Below are positions 38,467-46,791 of a stretch of 64,000 nt of DNA, one piece after another; within the stretch, counting starts at the first letter, position 1; each line of letters starts with the position of its first letter. Below the pieces are notes generated by a model, which was given only the letters and a program-made list of their open reading frames with translations, was not told the origin of the DNA and ran no database searches. Source of the stretch: Desulfofustis sp. PB-SRB1 (GTDB taxonomy: Bacteria > Desulfobacterota > Desulfobulbia > Desulfobulbales > Desulfocapsaceae); NCBI GenBank assembly GCA_016722945.1, contig JAEQMT010000057.1:46001-110000 (forward strand), written 5' to 3'. The position numbers and the translations under genes are program-made.

Positions 38467-38970
38467 GTGGAAGAGTTACATGCGATACGCAAAAGGCGGC
38501 GCTCTTTGCAGGAGGTAATGAATTTCATGGCGGCTCTGTCGGCCGGTATCGAGCCGATACTTGGCCGCGGCGCCAACTCCATGACCATGTCGGCGGGGCG
38601 TAAACTGGGGCGCCAGTTTTCCGAAAATGCCGTCAAGACTGATGATCTGCTCACTGCCATCGGTGAGGTGCGCAAGGTTCTTGAAGACAACCACTGCTTG
38701 TGGGGGTTCGAGCCGTTCAAACCGAAGGCCCAGGATGCGCTGGTGACCTTGAACCATAAAGGCGAACAACAAATGTATATCGTCTATCGGGACTGCATGA
38801 TTCGGCAGTCGCTCTTTCGTTTTGGTCATCCGCAGAAGGGTTCTTTGTGTATTATGATGACCGGTTTTTTTGACGGCGCCCTGGAAAACATCATGGGTAA
38901 AAAGGCAAAGCTCGACATCCTGCACGCCGGTGAAAACGGCTGTCTAAAATTGTTGACGGTGGCCGCCTGA
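38467..38970 (+). CDS. hydrogenase-island accessory protein 1 (V4R-like)
   Basis: A 167-residue soluble protein starting GTG with GGGGAGG upstream. It is homologous to the second accessory protein at 41597. Shared elements, in order, are (S/A)AGRKLGRQ, a Cys-x-Ile-Arg pair (RDCMIRQ), a central Cys (SLCIMM), FDGALENIMGK, and a C-terminal AGENGCLKLL. Three cysteines line up in both copies. The shape recalls the V4R/4-vinyl-reductase small-molecule-binding fold, but that is my reading of pattern only. It opens the hydrogenase operon, ending 23 bases before the small subunit. Confidence 0.6.
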   Translation: MEELHAIRKRRRSLQEVMNFMAALSAGIEPILGRGANSMTMSAGRKLGRQFSENAVKTDDLLTAIGEVRKVLEDNHCLWGFEPFKPKAQDALVTLNHKGEQQMYIVYRDCMIRQSLFRFGHPQKGSLCIMMTGFFDGALENIMGKKAKLDILHAGENGCLKLLTVAA

Positions 38971-38993
38971 ACCTCTCTTTGGGGGATACGTAG

Positions 38994-39935
38994 ATGAGTG
39001 ATGAAAAAATTCGTTTAAATACTGACTGGCTCTGTGATTGCGGCGGCTGTCACGTCGCCCTGGTGGATCTGCACGAAAAAATCCTCCAGGTGCTCGACTC
39101 GGTGGAGATCCAGCATTGTCCGGTGTTGACCGATGTTAAGGATTACCCGCCGGCGCGGATCGGTATTCTCACCGGCTCGGTGCGCACCGAGCATGATCGT
39201 CACGCCGCTTTGGTGATGCGAGAAAAATGCGAGATCATTATCGCCTTTGGCACCTGCGCCGTCTACGGTGGTCTGCATGGTGCCGGACTTGCTCACAGCC
39301 GCGAAGAAATCATGGAGCATGTCTATCGGCGCAGTCCCACCACCAAGACCGATACCATCCCCGATGCCGAGGTGAGTGAGCTCGCCAAAATGGTGACCCC
39401 CATCGACGAGGTGATTGATGTGGATCTCTATTTACCCGGTTGTCCGCCGCACCCGCATTTTATCTTCGAGAGCCTGGCCTCGCTGATCGAAGGAAGGGAA
39501 CCACGCGTCACCCAGGATTCGGTGTGCGGGCGCTGCAAACGGCAGATGATTAAAGGTGATGCCAGAGAGATCAGGAACACCCTGGATGAAGTACCTGATG
39601 AACGGTTCTGTTTCTTGAGCCAGGGCCACATTTGCCTAGGCTCGGCAACCCTTGACCGCTGTCTGGCGCCCTGCCCCAATCACGGGATTGCCTGTACCGG
39701 ATGCGCCGGACCGACCATGCAGATTTTAACTGAACCGTATCTTGATATCCGCACCGAGGTGAGCGACCGCATGGCCCGGCTGACCGCCATCGACGAGGAT
39801 ATTATCAAGACCTACATGGAAAAAACGGCAAAGACCCAATATGCCTACGCCATGGCCACCAAGATGATCGGCAACAAGCCGACCTTTTTAATCAAGAAGT
39901 GGATTGCCGACGTGGAGGGACAGATCAATGAATAA
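38994..39935 (+). CDS. [NiFe] hydrogenase small subunit, group 3-like
   Basis: A 313-residue Fe-S subunit passing electrons from the NiFe site. The N-terminal WLCDCGGCHVALVDLHEK and AFGTCAVYGGLHGAG hold ligands of the proximal cluster, completed by LYLPGCPPHPHFIFE. The C-terminal half has many Cys (SVCGRCKRQM, LDRCLAPCPNHGIACTGCAG) for two more clusters. There is no Tat signal, so the enzyme is cytoplasmic, like MvhG, HoxY or HydD types. It overlaps the large-subunit gene by eight bases. Confidence 0.87.
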   Translation: MSDEKIRLNTDWLCDCGGCHVALVDLHEKILQVLDSVEIQHCPVLTDVKDYPPARIGILTGSVRTEHDRHAALVMREKCEIIIAFGTCAVYGGLHGAGLAHSREEIMEHVYRRSPTTKTDTIPDAEVSELAKMVTPIDEVIDVDLYLPGCPPHPHFIFESLASLIEGREPRVTQDSVCGRCKRQMIKGDAREIRNTLDEVPDERFCFLSQGHICLGSATLDRCLAPCPNHGIACTGCAGPTMQILTEPYLDIRTEVSDRMARLTAIDEDIIKTYMEKTAKTQYAYAMATKMIGNKPTFLIKKWIADVEGQINE

Positions 39936-41346
39936 GACCATAACCATCGACCCGGTAACGAGAATTGAGGGACATGCCAAGATTTTACTGGAGTGCAACG
40001 AGCAGGGGGCGGTAGATGAGGCATTTTTCATCGTCAACGAACTGCGCGGCTTTGAACGTATCCTGGTGGGCATGGAGGCCCATACCCTGCCCCAGGTGAC
40101 GGCGCGTATCTGCGGGGTGTGCCCCACCGCTCACCACCTGGCCTCGGCCAAGGCACTGGATAACGCGGCCGGTGTTGAGCCGCCGCCGGCCGGCAAACTG
40201 CTGCGCGAATTGATGTATATGGGGCATATGATCCATTCCCATGCCCTCTCTCTGTTCGTCCTGGCCGGTCCCGATCTCGTTTTCGGGCTGGGCGGCGAAG
40301 CCGCCACCCAGAATATTGTCGGCATGGTTGAGGCGAACCCGGAACTTACCAAAAAAGGGCTGCGGGTACGCTCCATCGGCCAGAAGATCAACGAGGTTAT
40401 CGGTGGTCGCGGTATTCATCCGGTCACCGCCATTGCCGGGGGCATTTCCGCCAGACTCAGCGACGATCAACACGCGCGGGTATCTGCCTTGAGTACCGAA
40501 GCGGTGACCCTGGTCAATGAACTCTCCCCGACCATCAAGGACATGTTGCTCAAGCTCCTTGATGACAACCCGGTGCTGCTGGATAAACTCAACCTTCCGA
40601 GCTGGTATCTGGGCACCGTCAACGGCGGCAAGCTCAATGTCTACGATGGTCTTCTCCGGGCCATGGATGATACCGGCGCGGTCCGGGCTGAATTTGAGGC
40701 CGGTGCCTATGCCGACTACCTGGTTGAGCGGGCAGTGCGTAAATCATACGCCAAAGAGGTGTATCTGGATGTGGACGGGGCTGAGCACATGTACCGGGTT
40801 TCCACCCTGGCCCGGATGAATGTTGCGGACGGCATGGAGACCCCGCTAGCGCAGAAGGAATTTGAAGAGTTTCGTGATCGCTTCGGACGTCCCTGTCACA
40901 ACGCCATCCTACAAATGTACTGCAAACTGGTGGAGCTTGTCTATGCCTGCGAAAAGGCTCATGAAATCATCAACCATCGCGATCTTCGCGGTGAGACCCG
41001 GGTTCCCGCATCCATTAAAGGAACACACGGCATCGGCCATGTCGAGGCGCCGCGCGGGGTGCTGATTCATGATTATAAGATCGACGCCGAAGGCATTGTT
41101 CGCGGCGCCAACATGATCATCGCTACCCAGCAAAACACCGCCGCCATCAATGCCTCGCTGAAGGAAAGTGGTGCCGATCTGCTGGCCGGTGGAAACGACG
41201 AGCAGGTACTCAACGGCCTGGAATTCGTGGTGCGCTGTTACGACCCCTGTCTGGCCTGCTCGACCCATGCCGTCGGTCAGATGGAACTGACAGTGGAAGT
41301 GGCCCACCAGGGCCGGGTTATGCGCCGGCTGGCACGGGAGGTATAA
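39928..41346 (+). CDS. [NiFe] hydrogenase large (catalytic) subunit, group 3-like
   Basis: A 472-residue subunit holding the Ni-Fe centre. ITIDPVTRIEGHAKILLEC is the L0 motif. The N-terminal metal ligands are in ARICGVCPTAHH (C62, C65) and the C-terminal ones in YDPCLACSTH (C441, C444). After His447 there is a 25-residue tail, the usual substrate of a maturation protease, and such a protease is encoded four genes on. Start ATG 39928 is preceded by GGAGG. Length and motifs fit cytoplasmic MvhA/HoxH-like enzymes; the exact subgroup needs a tree. Confidence 0.88.
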   Translation: MNKTITIDPVTRIEGHAKILLECNEQGAVDEAFFIVNELRGFERILVGMEAHTLPQVTARICGVCPTAHHLASAKALDNAAGVEPPPAGKLLRELMYMGHMIHSHALSLFVLAGPDLVFGLGGEAATQNIVGMVEANPELTKKGLRVRSIGQKINEVIGGRGIHPVTAIAGGISARLSDDQHARVSALSTEAVTLVNELSPTIKDMLLKLLDDNPVLLDKLNLPSWYLGTVNGGKLNVYDGLLRAMDDTGAVRAEFEAGAYADYLVERAVRKSYAKEVYLDVDGAEHMYRVSTLARMNVADGMETPLAQKEFEEFRDRFGRPCHNAILQMYCKLVELVYACEKAHEIINHRDLRGETRVPASIKGTHGIGHVEAPRGVLIHDYKIDAEGIVRGANMIIATQQNTAAINASLKESGADLLAGGNDEQVLNGLEFVVRCYDPCLACSTHAVGQMELTVEVAHQGRVMRRLAREV

Positions 41347-41348
41347 CG

Positions 41349-41600
41349 ATGATTCACATGAAAATCCGGGATGCGGCGTGCCGTGGCTGTCGCTTCTGCG
41401 TCGATATCTGCCCGACCGATGCGTTGAGCTTTGATGAAGCCACCCAGAAAGCGGTGGTGGAAACGGTTGAGGATTGCATCGGTTGTCTGAGTTGTGGCTT
41501 TATCTGCCCTTCTGGCGCGATTCGCCATGAGGGCCATCACGTGGTGAAGAATTTCTACCGCAATCTTTATTTCAGCAGACGGATGGAGAAGTTTTTATGA
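41349..41600 (+). CDS. 2[4Fe-4S] ferredoxin-like electron-transfer subunit
   Basis: An 83-residue bacterial-type ferredoxin with two CxxCxxCxxxC motifs: C11, C14, C17, C21 in CRGCRFCVDICP, and C43, C46, C49, C53 in CIGCLSCGFICP. An extended basic C-terminus (KNFYRNLYFSRRMEKFL) could dock to the hydrogenase. The gene starts two bases after the large subunit stop and overlaps the next gene by four bases. It is the only electron-carrier gene in the island. Confidence 0.88.
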   Translation: MIHMKIRDAACRGCRFCVDICPTDALSFDEATQKAVVETVEDCIGCLSCGFICPSGAIRHEGHHVVKNFYRNLYFSRRMEKFL

Positions 41601-42067
41601 TTGATACTATTGAGCTTACCCAGACCATGGAAGATCACGACAAGGCCTTTGTCGAGGTCTCCTTTCTGCTTGAAATGATCGTTGATACAATCGCCGCTTT
41701 CGTGGGTAAATCGACCCCATCGCTGGCCGTGGCGGCCGGTCGTAAAATGGCCAAAAACATGCCCATTCATCTCGATGAGCCGGATGCCAAAGCGGCGCTT
41801 TCCGAAATGATCAGGGTGTTTTCGGAAGGGTTCGATATTACCGGTGAATTTTCCGGTAAGGAGGCGCTCATTGATATCGATCACTGTCCCATCCGGGCGG
41901 TCTGCCTGGAGCGTGAACTACCCATAGACGGCCCCATCTGTTCAATGTTTCATTACTATATAGCTGGAATTATGGCCGAGCTTACCGGTAGTCCGGCCAG
42001 GCCGGCGACTATTTCCGCGGGTGAGGCGTGCCTGTTCAAACTCAGTTTCAGTGGCCTTAGAGCATAG
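41597..42067 (+). CDS. hydrogenase-island accessory protein 2 (V4R-like)
   Basis: A 156-residue protein homologous to the one at 38467. It shares the AAGRKMAKN segment, a DHCPIRAVC Cys-x-Ile-Arg motif, a central Cys (GPICSMF), IAGIMAELTG and a C-terminal SAGEACLFKL. It has an additional acidic N-terminus (TMEDHDKAFVEVSFLLEMIV). The three aligned Cys suggest metal or Fe-S binding or a redox switch; this is inference. It overlaps the ferredoxin gene by four bases and touches the protease gene (TAGTG). Confidence 0.6.
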   Translation: MIDTIELTQTMEDHDKAFVEVSFLLEMIVDTIAAFVGKSTPSLAVAAGRKMAKNMPIHLDEPDAKAALSEMIRVFSEGFDITGEFSGKEALIDIDHCPIRAVCLERELPIDGPICSMFHYYIAGIMAELTGSPARPATISAGEACLFKLSFSGLRA

Positions 42068-42594
42068 TGCGGCGTGCGCTGATCGTCTGCATCGGTAATG
42101 ATCTGGTCGGTGATGACGCAGTCGGCTACGAGGTCTATCAACTGCTGAGGCGGCGTCCTTTGCCCCCATCAACCCGCCTGGTCTTTTTGGGCGTTGGCGG
42201 ATTGGCCCTTATCGATGAGATGGCCGGCGAGGAGTTGCTGGTCGTCGTCGATGCCGTCAACTTGGGTGGAGCTCCGGGCGCATTGCATGTTATGGCCTTT
42301 GACGATATTCCTCAGCCCCAGACGCGCCCGGTAAGCGGCCACGGCATCGGGGTGCGTGAAGCGCTTGCGGTCTGCCAGCGATTGTATCCGGAAAAAGCAG
42401 CGGCAGCCGTCTATCTTGTCGGTATTGAAGGCGATGATTTCTCATCGGTGGGAGGCGGGCTGAGCGAGCCCGTGGAGGCGGCCCTGCCAAAAGCGCTGAG
42501 CACCATTCTGGGACTGCTTGATGATGTCCATGAAATGAATTTGAAAAGAGGGCTTCTGGGAAAAACAGAGACAGAGGCGGGACGAGGTCAATGA
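42067..42594 (+). CDS. [NiFe] hydrogenase maturation protease
   Basis: A 175-residue HycI/HoxW/FrhD-type endopeptidase that removes the large-subunit C-terminal tail after Ni insertion. VCIGNDLVGDDAVGYEVYQL is the signature with the Ni-binding acidic residue, VVVDAVNLGGAPGALHVM contains the second, and RPVSGHGIGVREALAV holds the His. GTG at 42067 is the start, sharing its G with the preceding stop. The ordinary substrate is the adjacent large subunit, which has a cleavable tail. Confidence 0.88.
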   Translation: MRRALIVCIGNDLVGDDAVGYEVYQLLRRRPLPPSTRLVFLGVGGLALIDEMAGEELLVVVDAVNLGGAPGALHVMAFDDIPQPQTRPVSGHGIGVREALAVCQRLYPEKAAAAVYLVGIEGDDFSSVGGGLSEPVEAALPKALSTILGLLDDVHEMNLKRGLLGKTETEAGRGQ

Positions 42595-43574
42595 CGGTTG
42601 ATGGGGTAAAAAAAACAACGCTCAGCAGTCAGGAAATGGTCAAACTGATCCGGCGTGCGGCTGAACAGGGCGACTTCAGAAAAGCGGAGGCACTTCGGGA
42701 AACATTGATGCAGACGAATTCCCTGGCACTCAATCTAATCGTCTCAACCGGCGAGATCATCGAAGCAGAGAAGACGAAACAGATTGATGAGGCACATCTT
42801 TTTCTCTGGTCTCTGCTCTATGAGCCGTTCAGTACGGAGGAGCGCAACGCTCTTTTTTATTGTTTGACGCGGGCGGTGGTGGAACCCGGTAAACTGCTGC
42901 TGGTTCAGGGTAAGCCCAATCACCGATTATTTTTTATTGAAACGGGCAGGGTTGAGGTTTTTTTTCGCAAGCTCGGTGAAAATGTGCGGATAGCTGAGCT
43001 AAAAAGCGGTGATGTCCTTGGCGAGGACACCTTTTTTGAGAGCTCCCATTGCACGTTTTCCGCCGCCACCACGGCCCCGGTTCAACTGAGATATGTAAGC
43101 CGTATGGAGATGCGTGAGCTTGCCGAAAAGCATCCCGGCCTGGACGAAAAACTGGCCCAATATTGCCGCGCCCACGACAAGTGCAGACCGGCTGTCAGAA
43201 AACGGGGCCTGGAACGTCGCACTTACCCCCGCTACTCCGTTGAGGGGTTGGGTATCGCCTATATCCTTGATAAGGACGGCAACCGCACTTCAGCGCACTT
43301 CAAAGGCCGGCTTATCGATATCTCCCGAACCGGATTGAGCCTGTTTATGAAGGCCTCCCGGCAGGAGGTCGTACATAGCCTATTGTCTAGAAACCTCGAT
43401 ATAAGCCTTTCCTTCGATGGTGGTACGAGCGCATCCTTTCAGATGTTTGGCACCGTCGTCAAGCTCACCTATCATATGTACAACGATTATAAGGTTTTCG
43501 TCAGGTTCCATCAGCCGGTGGAGGCTGATCTGTTCCGCGGTTTTCCCTGCAAGTGGGATGACGGGGCCAGGTAA
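42591..43574 (+). CDS. cyclic-nucleotide-binding-like and PilZ domain protein
   Basis: A 327-residue regulator. After a helical N-terminus a CNB-type jelly roll (residues about 90-200) starts at VEPGKLLLVQGKPNHRLFFI. The cassette GEDTFFESSHCTFSAAT lacks the Arg that contacts the phosphate in cAMP-binding proteins. A PilZ domain follows with both c-di-GMP motifs, RxxxR in RRTYPRYSV and DxSxxG in LIDISRTGLSL. No HTH is seen, so it is not a classical CRP-type regulator. ATG at 42591 overlaps the protease stop by four bases, so it belongs to the operon. Confidence 0.8.
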   Translation: MTVDGVKKTTLSSQEMVKLIRRAAEQGDFRKAEALRETLMQTNSLALNLIVSTGEIIEAEKTKQIDEAHLFLWSLLYEPFSTEERNALFYCLTRAVVEPGKLLLVQGKPNHRLFFIETGRVEVFFRKLGENVRIAELKSGDVLGEDTFFESSHCTFSAATTAPVQLRYVSRMEMRELAEKHPGLDEKLAQYCRAHDKCRPAVRKRGLERRTYPRYSVEGLGIAYILDKDGNRTSAHFKGRLIDISRTGLSLFMKASRQEVVHSLLSRNLDISLSFDGGTSASFQMFGTVVKLTYHMYNDYKVFVRFHQPVEADLFRGFPCKWDDGAR

Positions 43575-43581
43575 AACCTCT

Positions 43582-46581
43582 TTAGCTCAAATAATCGTCG
43601 TCTTCTCGTATCGGCGCAAAACCTCGGCGCATGGTGTTTTCAGACACTACCCGCGGGTCGAGAAACTGGATGAGGTAGTCCGGACCGCCGGTTTTGGAGC
43701 CGATACCGGACATCTTGAAGCCACCAAAAGGATGGCGCTCCACCAGAGCCCCGGTTGAGCCTTTGTTGAGATAGAGGTTGCCGACATTGAAATGATGCCT
43801 CGCTTTTTCAAGTTGTGCGGGACTCCGTGAAAACACCGCCCCGGTAAGTCCGAAACGACTCTGGTTGGCCCATTCAATGGCCTGGTCGAAGTCTTTTACC
43901 TTCATAACCGCCAATACCGGCCCGAAGATCTCCTCCTGGGCGATCCGGTGCGCCGGGGTGATTGCCTCGACAATGGTTAACGGCACGTAGTAGCCGGTGT
44001 CGGGGACATCGCGGCTGAGCAGCAGATTGCCTTCCTGCTTGGCCAGTTCCACGTAGGCGGAGATGTTTTTGTAGGCGGCGCCGTCCACTACCGGCCCCAT
44101 AAAATGGGCCGGGTTCTCAGCCGGGCCGATGGCCAGGGAACGTCCCGCCTCCACCAGGCGGGTGACAAACCGCTCATAAATCGACTCAAGCACGATCACT
44201 CTCGAACATGCTGAGCATTTCTGGCCCTGAAAGCCGAACGCAGAGGAGATGACCTGGCCGACGGCCTGATCCAGATCGGCGTCATCGTCGATGATTATCG
44301 CATTTTTGCCTCCCATTTCAGTGATCACCCGCTTGACCTGCGCCTGGCCCGGCTGAACAATCGAGGCTTTTTTGAGGATGCGCTGCCCGGTTTCCAAAGA
44401 ACCGGTAAAGGCAATCAGGGAGATGCCCGGATGTTCGATCAGGTAATCGCCCATAACCTTGCCGCGACCGGGGACATAGTTAAAGACGCCGGGCGGCAGT
44501 CCCGCTTCCTGAAACAATTCAAACAGGGTGTAGCCGATCACCGAGGCGGGGCCGGCCGGTTTGAAAAGAACCGGATTACCGGTGACGATGGCGGCTGCCG
44601 ACATGCCACAGGCAATTGCCAGAGGGAAATTCCACGGGGCGATAACGGCGGCGATTCCCCGGGGCTGGTAATAGAGATAGTTCTCTTCACCGGGGGCGCG
44701 GCCCATCCGGCGGGGGATAGAAAGCCGAATCATCTGGCGGGCGTAATATTCCAGAAAGTCAACCGCCTCATTCACATCGGCTGAGGCCTGATCCCATTGT
44801 TTACCCACCTCCAGCACCTGCCAGGAGGCAAGTTCAAAGTGGCGCCTGCGGGCAATGGCCGCCGTTTTCAGAAGGTAGTCGGCACGTTCTTTAGCGGTTA
44901 GCGCCCGCCACTGCTTGAAAGCATCACCGGCAATTTCAATGGCATGATCGATCTGCTTCGGGCCGGCCTGGCAGATACGGCCGATGACTTCGTTGGGAGC
45001 GGCCGGGTTGTGTGATTCGTAGAAATCGTTGGTCGCCACTTCGGTTTCGCCAATATGCAGGGGATAGGTACGGCCCAATCGGGTCCGCACCGTGGCCAAG
45101 GCATCGACAAAAGAATCACGCACCGACTGGCGGCTGAAATCGGCCAGCGGGTCGTTGGTAAAGTGGTCGATGTTCTCCGGCTCAGCCACTGGACTACTTA
45201 CGTCTAATTGACGGGCGACGGTCATTACCGGATTTTCCAGCAAGGTATCGATCTGGGCATCCTCGACGAAGGTCTGCCGTAAAAACGATTCGTTGGCGGT
45301 ATTTTCCAGCAGTCTTCTCACCAGATAGGCCATGCCGGGGATGAGGTCACCGTATGGGGCGTAGAGCCGTACCCGCTTGGCAACGTTGAGTAGCCCCTTG
45401 CGCACCGGTTCAGCCATGCCGTAGAGAACTTGAAATTCGTAGCACTCTTCGGGGACGCCAAGTTCGGCGGCAAGTTCCATGGTAGCTGAGATTGATCTGA
45501 TATTGTGCGAGCCGCAGGCATACGTACAGATATCGTGATGCTCCAGAATGAGTCTGGTGTGACGCTCAAATGCCGCGTCACTTTCCGCCTTTACGGTGTA
45601 CACCGGAATCGGCCACCCGTGCTGACGGGCGACAAGGGTCTCGTAGTCCCAGTAGGCGCCTTTTACCAGCCGGATGGAAATGGGCAGGTTCTCCCGACGT
45701 GCCCAGTCAAGCAGGGCGGCCAGGTCGGTGTCGGTATCTCTGAGATAGGACTGCATGGCGATACGAAGACCCGGATAGTGGCGAAACTCAGGGTCGCTTC
45801 GCAGCCTTCGATAGACCTCCAGGGTGATGTCTTTGAGCTGGTGATGCTCCATATCGACGCACATGTAGCCACCGAGCTCAATGACGCGCCGATAAATCGG
45901 GGTGAACCGGGTGAGAATGCCCGCCACTGAGCCCTCGAAATCCTTGGGGTGGGTTTGTGAAAAAAGCGCCGAGGATTTGACCGAAATATTGATCCGTGGC
46001 GAATACCCCCAGTCAAGACCGGTATCACCGCCATCTATGTCCTTCCAGCCGGGAGCGGCCTCGGCCAGCGCGTCAAGCAGCATCAGATACTGATTGGCAT
46101 AGGAGTCAGCCTCCGCCTCGCTCACCGTTGCCTCGCCCAGGATATCCAGGGTGAAGGCAAAGCCGTCTTCACGCAGCTTTTTGATGGATTTTATCGCCTC
46201 TTTAGCGTTTTCACCGATGATAAACTGGCGGGCCATCCGCTCGATATTGGCGCGGATGGTACGGCCGATGATCGCCCCGGTAAGTGCTCCGCCAATACCG
46301 GCGCCCTTTGCCCCCCATTTCAGAATGGCCGGCAGGTCATCGCTGTCGGTGGTAAAGTATTCCTGGATATGACGGGTCAGTGAAGAACTGGTGGTGAGAT
46401 ACGGCAGGACATCAACGAACCGAAACATCTGGATTTTGAACTGTTCGTTGGTCATGCACCAGTCCATCACCTTGCCGGTCCAATAGTTTTTATTGAACAC
46501 GGTCGGCGCTTCATCACCGATACTGGTGAGAAATTTTTTGCCTCTGGTGTTGATTCTCTCGTCAAGGGTCTGATTATCCAT
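43582..46581 (-). CDS. putA: bifunctional proline dehydrogenase / P5C dehydrogenase
   Basis: A 999-residue enzyme oxidising proline to glutamate. The N-terminal half is the FAD-dependent proline dehydrogenase barrel (ISVKSSALFSQTHPKDFEG, VRLVKGAYWDYETLVAR). The C-terminal half is the NAD-dependent aldehyde dehydrogenase, with IAPWNFPLAIACGMSAAAI, VITEMGGKNAIIIDDDAD and the catalytic Cys in FGFQGQKCSACSRVIV. There is no N-terminal RHH DNA-binding domain, so it is not a PutA autorepressor. The C-terminus faces the CNB-PilZ gene with a seven-base gap. Confidence 0.93.
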   Translation of the reverse strand: MDNQTLDERINTRGKKFLTSIGDEAPTVFNKNYWTGKVMDWCMTNEQFKIQMFRFVDVLPYLTTSSSLTRHIQEYFTTDSDDLPAILKWGAKGAGIGGALTGAIIGRTIRANIERMARQFIIGENAKEAIKSIKKLREDGFAFTLDILGEATVSEAEADSYANQYLMLLDALAEAAPGWKDIDGGDTGLDWGYSPRINISVKSSALFSQTHPKDFEGSVAGILTRFTPIYRRVIELGGYMCVDMEHHQLKDITLEVYRRLRSDPEFRHYPGLRIAMQSYLRDTDTDLAALLDWARRENLPISIRLVKGAYWDYETLVARQHGWPIPVYTVKAESDAAFERHTRLILEHHDICTYACGSHNIRSISATMELAAELGVPEECYEFQVLYGMAEPVRKGLLNVAKRVRLYAPYGDLIPGMAYLVRRLLENTANESFLRQTFVEDAQIDTLLENPVMTVARQLDVSSPVAEPENIDHFTNDPLADFSRQSVRDSFVDALATVRTRLGRTYPLHIGETEVATNDFYESHNPAAPNEVIGRICQAGPKQIDHAIEIAGDAFKQWRALTAKERADYLLKTAAIARRRHFELASWQVLEVGKQWDQASADVNEAVDFLEYYARQMIRLSIPRRMGRAPGEENYLYYQPRGIAAVIAPWNFPLAIACGMSAAAIVTGNPVLFKPAGPASVIGYTLFELFQEAGLPPGVFNYVPGRGKVMGDYLIEHPGISLIAFTGSLETGQRILKKASIVQPGQAQVKRVITEMGGKNAIIIDDDADLDQAVGQVISSAFGFQGQKCSACSRVIVLESIYERFVTRLVEAGRSLAIGPAENPAHFMGPVVDGAAYKNISAYVELAKQEGNLLLSRDVPDTGYYVPLTIVEAITPAHRIAQEEIFGPVLAVMKVKDFDQAIEWANQSRFGLTGAVFSRSPAQLEKARHHFNVGNLYLNKGSTGALVERHPFGGFKMSGIGSKTGGPDYLIQFLDPRVVSENTMRRGFAPIREDDDYLS

Positions 46582-46791
46582 GCTAGTTCCCCCGATTAAT
46601 TAGCGCCTGTGCTGATATAGTGATCCATGCGCTCGCTCAAATGGTTTACCGTCTCAGCCGACCTTTCGGCGCGGTGGTTGTCGTTGCGCAACAACCATGA
46701 GCAGCGTCGCTAGTATACACGATTTTTCTCATTGGTGAGGGCGGAGCAATAGTTTTTTACATCAGAGCCGTATTCAATTGACAAAATCTGT

